This document shows positions 6,105 through 10,088 of a stretch of 10,088 nucleotides of DNA, piece by piece; position 1 is the stretch's first letter; each line of letters opens with the position of its first letter. The position numbers and the translations under genes are program-made. Under the pieces are notes generated by a model. It searched no databases. It had not been told where the DNA came from and was given only the letters and a program-made list of their open reading frames with translations. Source of the stretch: Deltaproteobacteria bacterium (GTDB lineage: Bacteria; Desulfobacterota; DSM-4660; Desulfatiglandales; HGW-15); contig JAFDIC010000112.1 in NCBI GenBank assembly GCA_019308525.1, forward strand, positions 1 through 10,088, given 5' to 3'.

Positions 6105-9100
6105 CTACAAGGGCGGAATCCCGGCGTCAATTTGGAACGAGAGTTCCTCATCGGTAAAGTGTTTCAGCCTGATGGCGCCTGTCGGACATCTGGAGTTGCA
6201 GGCGCCATCCCCCTTACAGAGCACGGGATTGACCCTGGCTTTCCTGCCCCTCGGCGTTTCAATGAACTCTATTGCCCCGTAGGTACAAACCGAGATACAT
6301 GCCCCACATGATATACACTCTTCCTCGTCCACGTCGCAGACAGCTCCAGACGCCACGATCAAATCCTTCGAAAGGATGGTGGCAACGCGGCCTGCGGCGC
6401 CGTAGGCCTGGCTGATGGTTTCGGGGATATGCTTGGGATAATGGGCTGAGCCGCAAAGGAAGATGCCTTCCGCTGCAAAATCAACGGGTCTCAGTTTTAC
6501 GTGGGCCTCCTGAAAGAAACCATCCGGGTTCAAGGGCACCTTGAACAATTTGGAGACTTCACCGGTTCTTGCTGAAGGGATGACAGCCGCGGCCAGGGCA
6601 AGGATATCAGCATCTATGGCAAACCTCCGGCCCAGGCCTTGGTCATGCACCGTAAGCCTCAAGATACTTCGACCGCCCTGTTCAACTGTGTCCACCCCGG
6701 GCTTGTCATCCGGCTCATAGCGGATGAACTTCACGTCCTTCTCGGAAGCTTCCCGGTAATAGTCCTCCCTGAAACCATAGGTCCTCATGTCCCGGTACAA
6801 TACATAGATATCCACTCCCGGGTTCATCTCCTTCAACTTCAGGGCGTTCTTCACCGCCTGGCTGCAACACACGCGACTGCAATAGTTGTTCTCTTCGTTC
6901 CTGCACCCCACGCACTGGATCATCGCCACGCTCCGGGCCTTGATCACCCGCTCATCGCCTCCGGCGATCCTCTCCTCAAGCTCCAGCAGGGTCATCACCC
7001 TCTCATCTTCCCCGTAAAGGTACTCCCTGGGCCCGTACTCCTCAGCACCTGTGGCTATCACGACAGCACCGTGTCTTATCTCGGCAATCCCCCTCTCAGA
7101 CTTCACCCTGGTCAGGAAGTTGCCTACGTAGCCGGTCGCTTCCGTGATCGCCGCCTCCGTATACACGTGTATCAATGGGTGCCTGAAGACCTTGTCCATG
7201 AGATCACTCAAGTAGGCCTGCACATCCATCCCTTCCAGGGTGTAATGGAGCCTTCGTGCCATGCCTCCCAGGTCCTCGTCCTTCTCCACCAGGTAGACTT
7301 CAAACCCTTGCTCTGCCAGGCTCATGGCACAGGTCATCCCGGCTATGCCGCCTCCTACCACCAGGGCCCTCCTCTCAACGGGGAGTTCCAGCTCCTCCAA
7401 GGGTTCCAGCAGGGCGGCCCTGGCTACCGACATCCGAACCGTGTCCTTCGCCTTCTCCGTGGCATCTTCCTTCTCCTTGGAGTGAACCCAGGAGCAATGT
7501 TCCCTGATATTGGCCATGTCAAAGAAATATGCGTTGATGCCGCCCTCCCGCAGTGTGTCCCTGAACAGAGGCTCGTGGGTCCTCGGGGTGCAGGCGGCGA
7601 CAACCACCCTGTTGAGGCCTTTCTCCCTGATCGTATCCGCTATTTGCCTGGCATTGTCCGTAGAACAGGCAAAGAGGGTCTCCTGGGCGTGGACAACATT
7701 GGGTAGTGTGGAGGCATATCCGACCACGGATGGAACATCCACGACCCTTCCTATGTTGGCCCCGCAATGACACACGAAGACCCCTATCCTGGGTTCTTCT
7801 CCCCTTACGTCTCTCTCGGTCGGATACACCCTGGCTCTTGCCAGTTTTCCCCGCCGGTAGGCCAGGAGCCGACTGCAAAGGGCCTCGGCCCCGCTGGCGG
7901 TCATGACCGACTCAGGGATATCCATGGGTCCCTGAAACGCTCCGCTTGCGAAGACCCCGGGACGAGTGGTCTCCATGGGATTGAAGGGACCGGTTTTGCA
8001 GAACCCATGGGAGTTGAGTTCAATTCCGAACTTCTCGGCCAGGTCCTTTACATCACCGGGCGGATTCAACCCGACGGATAATACTACCAGTTCAAATTCT
8101 TCCTCCCTTACTCCCTCATCAGGGTGGGCATACCTTATCGCAACATTTCCTGTCCCAGGATCTTCTCCTGCAATGGATACGTAGCTCCTGACGAAACGAA
8201 CCCCGGGGAGCTTCTCTGCCCTCTGATAGAATCGCTCGAAATCCTTGCCATAGGAACGAATATCATTATGGAAAACAGCACACTCTGCCCCTGCGTCATG
8301 CTCTTTTGTCAAGATCACCTGTTTCTGGGTATAGGCGCAGCACACGGCTGAACAATAGCCGTTCTCCCCGGGGGTGACCCGCCTGGAACCGATGCACTGG
8401 ATCCACGCGATCCTGTGAGGATGCTTTCCGTCGGAGGGGCGTCTTATCTCGCCCTCGTAAGGTCCGGTGGAACACAGCAATCTCTCAAAATCAAGGCTGG
8501 TGACCACGTTCTGAATCCTTCCGTAGCCGTATTGCTCTTTCACCCCGGGGTCAAAAATCTCGTAGCCCGGACAGAGAAGGATCGCCCCTACTCTTACTTC
8601 TATCTTTTCCTCATCTTGATAGAAATCTATGGCCTCGTTCTTACAGACTCCTGCGCATATGGTGCATTGCTCGCCCTGGAGGTAGAGGCAGGTTTCAGGG
8701 TCTATGTAACTTATGAGCGGAACTGCCTGGGAAAAGTATATATGAATAGCCTTGTTCAGGGACAGGTTCTGGTTGTAGGGATCAGGGACCTTGACAGGGC
8801 AGTACTCGACACATGCAGTACAACCCGTACACCTGTCCTCTTTGATGTATCTGGGTTTCTTGGCCAGGGTTACCCTGAAGTCCCCGGCTTCCCCATCCAC
8901 ACGTTCGACTTGAGCACAGGTCAGGATATCTATGTTGGGGTGCCTGCTGCATTCAACAAGCTTGGGGGATTCAATGCACATGGAGCAGTCATTGGTGGGG
9001 AAGGTCTTGTCCAACTGGGCCATCTTGCCTCCGATGGCGGGTGATCTTTCAACCAGAAAGACCCTGAAGCCTGTATCGGCCAGGTCAAGGGCGGCCTGGA

Positions 9101-9194
9101 TGCCACTGATCCCTCCACCGACTACCATCACGTCCCCGAATTCACCACCCGGGAGAATGTCCGAAATCTGCCTATCGCCTGGTTCCCTTTCCAC
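6105..9194 (-). CDS. bamE: BamE: double HdrA-like flavoprotein, candidate electron-bifurcating subunit
   Basis: A 1029-residue protein with two HdrA-type modules. The first (about 20-455) has an FAD motif GGGISG (26-31), a ferredoxin insertion (C122/C125/C128/C132 and C169/C177/C180/C184) and C267 with C281-C286. The second starts with the HdrA N-terminal domain (IGVFVCHCGANIG, 470-482; ACSTD, 509-513; AACTPRTHEPLFR, 533-545), followed by an FAD motif GGGIAG (614-619), CVGCR plus YCSRVCC (761-777) and a C-terminal ferredoxin (C960/C963/C966/C970, then C993, C999, C1003). HdrA FAD is the bifurcation site in methanogens, so this is the likely place where electrons are split in the Bam complex. 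In the last motif one expected Cys is Asp996. The start is a GTG with AGGA 9 nt upstream and a closer GGGGAG; no ATG lies upstream in frame, and the first internal Met would cut into the FAD fold. It lies 64 nt after bamC, where bamD would be expected. QmoA/HdrA alone would be the context-free call. Confidence 0.85.
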   Translation of the reverse strand: MEREPGDRQISDILPGGEFGDVMVVGGGISGIQAALDLADTGFRVFLVERSPAIGGKMAQLDKTFPTNDCSMCIESPKLVECSRHPNIDILTCAQVERVDGEAGDFRVTLAKKPRYIKEDRCTGCTACVEYCPVKVPDPYNQNLSLNKAIHIYFSQAVPLISYIDPETCLYLQGEQCTICAGVCKNEAIDFYQDEEKIEVRVGAILLCPGYEIFDPGVKEQYGYGRIQNVVTSLDFERLLCSTGPYEGEIRRPSDGKHPHRIAWIQCIGSRRVTPGENGYCSAVCCAYTQKQVILTKEHDAGAECAVFHNDIRSYGKDFERFYQRAEKLPGVRFVRSYVSIAGEDPGTGNVAIRYAHPDEGVREEEFELVVLSVGLNPPGDVKDLAEKFGIELNSHGFCKTGPFNPMETTRPGVFASGAFQGPMDIPESVMTASGAEALCSRLLAYRRGKLARARVYPTERDVRGEEPRIGVFVCHCGANIGRVVDVPSVVGYASTLPNVVHAQETLFACSTDNARQIADTIREKGLNRVVVAACTPRTHEPLFRDTLREGGINAYFFDMANIREHCSWVHSKEKEDATEKAKDTVRMSVARAALLEPLEELELPVERRALVVGGGIAGMTCAMSLAEQGFEVYLVEKDEDLGGMARRLHYTLEGMDVQAYLSDLMDKVFRHPLIHVYTEAAITEATGYVGNFLTRVKSERGIAEIRHGAVVIATGAEEYGPREYLYGEDERVMTLLELEERIAGGDERVIKARSVAMIQCVGCRNEENNYCSRVCCSQAVKNALKLKEMNPGVDIYVLYRDMRTYGFREDYYREASEKDVKFIRYEPDDKPGVDTVEQGGRSILRLTVHDQGLGRRFAIDADILALAAAVIPSARTGEVSKLFKVPLNPDGFFQEAHVKLRPVDFAAEGIFLCGSAHYPKHIPETISQAYGAAGRVATILSKDLIVASGAVCDVDEEECISCGACISVCTYGAIEFIETPRGRKARVNPVLCKGDGACNSRCPTGAIRLKHFTDEELSFQIDAGIPPL

Positions 9195-9220
9195 TTCTCC
9201 CCGTCCTTCTTCCCTGCTTC

Positions 9221-9234
9221 TTGATCTAGATCAC
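9221..9234. promoter_or_regulatory. Palindrome resembling an FNR/CRP-type operator
   Basis: TTGATCTAGATCAC on the plus strand contains a perfect 12-bp palindrome (9222-9233) and matches 9 of 10 defined positions of the FNR-type consensus TTGAT-N4-ATCAA. Its centre lies about 33 nt before the bamE GTG. It could be an internal control site binding a CRP/FNR-family regulator, or chance; no promoter boxes are obvious beside it. Confidence 0.3.
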
Positions 9235-9241
9235 TGCTTCT

Positions 9242-9255
9242 ATCACTATCGTGAT
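9242..9255. repeat. Short inverted repeat after bamC
   Basis: ATCAC, a 4-nt spacer TATC, and GTGAT form a 5+5 bp inverted repeat just 3 nt beyond the bamC stop. It could fold into a small hairpin in the mRNA, protecting or partially terminating the upstream transcript, or be half of a protein-binding region together with the palindrome 20 nt away. It is short enough to arise by chance. Confidence 0.3.
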
Positions 9256-9258
9256 GCC

Positions 9259-9804
9259 CTACTCCTCCGACAACCGGGTAAAGGCATCCATGACCTTCTT
9301 CTTTCCGTACCTCTTTATCAATGATTCGAACGCCATGTCCATCTCCCCGGGTTTCACTTCTTGTTCAGGGACTTCCTCCTCCCTTTGTTCATAGACAAGG
9401 GCATCAAATTCACAGACCTGCACACACATGGGCACCTCGAGGGGTGGTTCGTCCTCGCACATATCACATTTCAAGGGAAGACCAGAATCAGGCTCTTTGA
9501 AATAGTCCCTTGAGGGGCAGGACGCGGGACAGAAGCTACACTCGGAGTACTCCTTACCGTCGATCACGTAAGCGTACCTGCCGCTGCACTCCGCCCGAGT
9601 ATACTCACCGGCACGGAGCGGAACATATAGATCCTTCACTTCATCGATAAAGACCCTGATCCGGGCCCTGGCCGGATTGATGCTGCTGTATTTCGGCACA
9701 GCGTGAAACGCTGAACATGCCATCTCACATGACCGGCAACCCGTGCATTTATCGACATTCACTTTTATGTCTCTGACTATCTTCTTTTTCATTCCGTCTT
9801 TCAC
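9259..9804 (-). CDS. bamC: BamC: iron-sulfur subunit of class II benzoyl-CoA reductase
   Basis: A 181-residue multi-cluster ferredoxin that is the direct partner of the tungsten subunit BamB in the characterised BamBC unit, passing electrons to the active site. Motifs: C20-x2-C23-x2-C26-x3-C30 near the N-terminus, SECSFCPASCPSRD (C89, C92, C96) with C73, and C113-x2-C116-x10-C127-x3-C131; this supports three [4Fe-4S] clusters. Stretches such as AFHAVPKYSSINPAR, VPLRAGEYT and KEPDSGLPLKCDMC agree with BamC as I remember it, which is the strongest single marker that this is a bam operon. A charged tail (residues 138-181) follows. The GTG at 9804 is favoured because GAGGGG lies 8 nt before it; an ATG at 9792 is the alternative, and a GTG at 9822 directly after the bamB stop is possible but has no good site. 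Confidence 0.88.
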   Translation of the reverse strand: MKDGMKKKIVRDIKVNVDKCTGCRSCEMACSAFHAVPKYSSINPARARIRVFIDEVKDLYVPLRAGEYTRAECSGRYAYVIDGKEYSECSFCPASCPSRDYFKEPDSGLPLKCDMCEDEPPLEVPMCVQVCEFDALVYEQREEEVPEQEVKPGEMDMAFESLIKRYGKKKVMDAFTRLSEE

Positions 9805-9822
9805 GGTCACCACCCCTCTCAC

Positions 9823-10088
9823 CTACTTCTTCTCTCCTTCCGCCGAAGCCTTTTCAGGAGGGACGTCATCACCCTCTTTCCAAATACCTCTTCGTTCAAA
9901 GTCCTCGCTCACATATCCCAGGTCCAGTTCATCCAGGGTCTCTTTCTTGGGGATGCCCTCCCTGTCCCATCCCTTGAATTCGTAATAGTCGTCAAGCAGC
10001 TTTTGCTCGAACTCATGGTCCCTCACCGCCCAATGGTCCTCGGGAGGCGTCTCATCTTTCCTCCTCAGGCCCCTCCTTACGTTAACGG
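9823..10088 (-). CDS. bamB: BamB: tungsten catalytic subunit of class II benzoyl-CoA reductase, C-terminal part (partial)
   Basis: The minus-strand frame is open from the right edge (first full codon at 10086) to a TAG at 9825-9823, giving the last 87 residues of an AOR-family protein. NVRRGLRRKDE and PPEDHW are followed by LLDDYYEFKGWDREGIPKKETLDEL, the classic AOR C-terminal element, and a charged tail ending EGEKK. An internal GTG at 10026 could be mistaken for the start of a 67-residue protein, but homology runs straight through it to the edge, so this is a fragment of a gene continuing outside. Being directly upstream of bamC it is best read as BamB, which binds the W-bis-pterin and reduces benzoyl-CoA to cyclohexa-1,5-diene-1-carbonyl-CoA. 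The active-site and cluster residues lie outside the window, so the substrate cannot be checked here. Confidence 0.82.
   Translation of the reverse strand, partial: VNVRRGLRRKDETPPEDHWAVRDHEFEQKLLDDYYEFKGWDREGIPKKETLDELDLGYVSEDFERRGIWKEGDDVPPEKASAEGEKK

Larger units (their letters stand above)
9195..9258 (-). other. Spacer between bamC and bamE, site where bamD is expected
   Basis: Only 64 nt separate bamC from bamE. No gene can fit, although the described Geobacter order has bamD here. The spacer contains two inverted repeats: ATCAC-TATC-GTGAT at 9242-9255 and the 12-bp palindrome at 9222-9233. Its end carries the ribosome binding region of bamE. No remnant of coding sequence is recognisable. 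Confidence 0.6.

Noticed and set aside
6639..7706. A 355-codon plus-strand open frame opposite bamE
   Set aside because: It is antisense to conserved BamE motifs, is rich in His/Pro/Leu as expected for a shadow frame of GC-rich coding DNA, and has no recognisable domain.
8415..9044. A 209-codon plus-strand open frame opposite the start of bamE
   Set aside because: It lies entirely over the first FAD and ferredoxin motifs of BamE on the other strand; no family features or ribosome binding site seen.
9823..10026. A 67-residue minus-strand protein starting at a GTG at 10026
   Set aside because: The frame stays open to the window edge and the residues upstream of the GTG continue the AOR C-terminal homology, so it is the end of bamB rather than a small gene.

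Overview
The window looks like part of the chromosome of an obligately anaerobic aromatic-degrading bacterium, most likely a sulfate-reducing or syntrophic member of the Desulfobacterota (former Deltaproteobacteria). The basis is gene content: a nearly complete set of genes for an ATP-independent class II benzoyl-CoA reductase (Bam complex), plus a second tungsten-enzyme gene of the aldehyde:ferredoxin oxidoreductase (AOR) family. I cannot name a genus from the sequence.

Layout. Bases 1-63 (+) hold the last 20 codons of an unidentified gene. It is followed after 13 nt by a complete AOR-family gene (77-1945, +) with a strong ribosome binding site. A gene-poor stretch (1946-2247) with a good hairpin separates this from a long leftward operon on the minus strand. 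Read in its own direction (right to left) the operon is: bamB C-terminus (running off the right edge), bamC, a double-HdrA bamE, bamF (MvhD-like), bamG (NuoE-like), bamH (NuoF-like) and bamI (NuoG-like N-terminal part). Gaps within the operon are short (a 4-nt overlap up to 64 nt), so it is probably one transcript.

How the genes work together. BamB with BamC would form the tungsten/iron-sulfur catalytic unit that reduces benzoyl-CoA (or a related aryl-CoA) to the cyclic dienoyl-CoA. BamE and BamF are relatives of the methanogen HdrA/MvhD electron-bifurcating module. BamG, BamH and BamI resemble the NADH-oxidising arm of complex I and bifurcating hydrogenases. Together they are thought to drive the very low-potential ring reduction by flavin-based electron bifurcation instead of ATP hydrolysis. 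I count more than a dozen predicted Fe-S cluster sites across the operon.

What differs from the described Geobacter metallireducens bamBCDEFGHI arrangement: no gene sits between bamC and bamE (the bamD position), where there are only 64 nt containing two inverted repeats. BamF carries cysteines and no in-frame UGA, so it is not a selenoprotein here. BamE has an Asp in place of one expected cluster Cys in its last ferredoxin motif. BamI lacks the cysteines of the complex I His-Cys cluster. Nothing in the window looks like a mobile element, CRISPR array, tRNA or rRNA.
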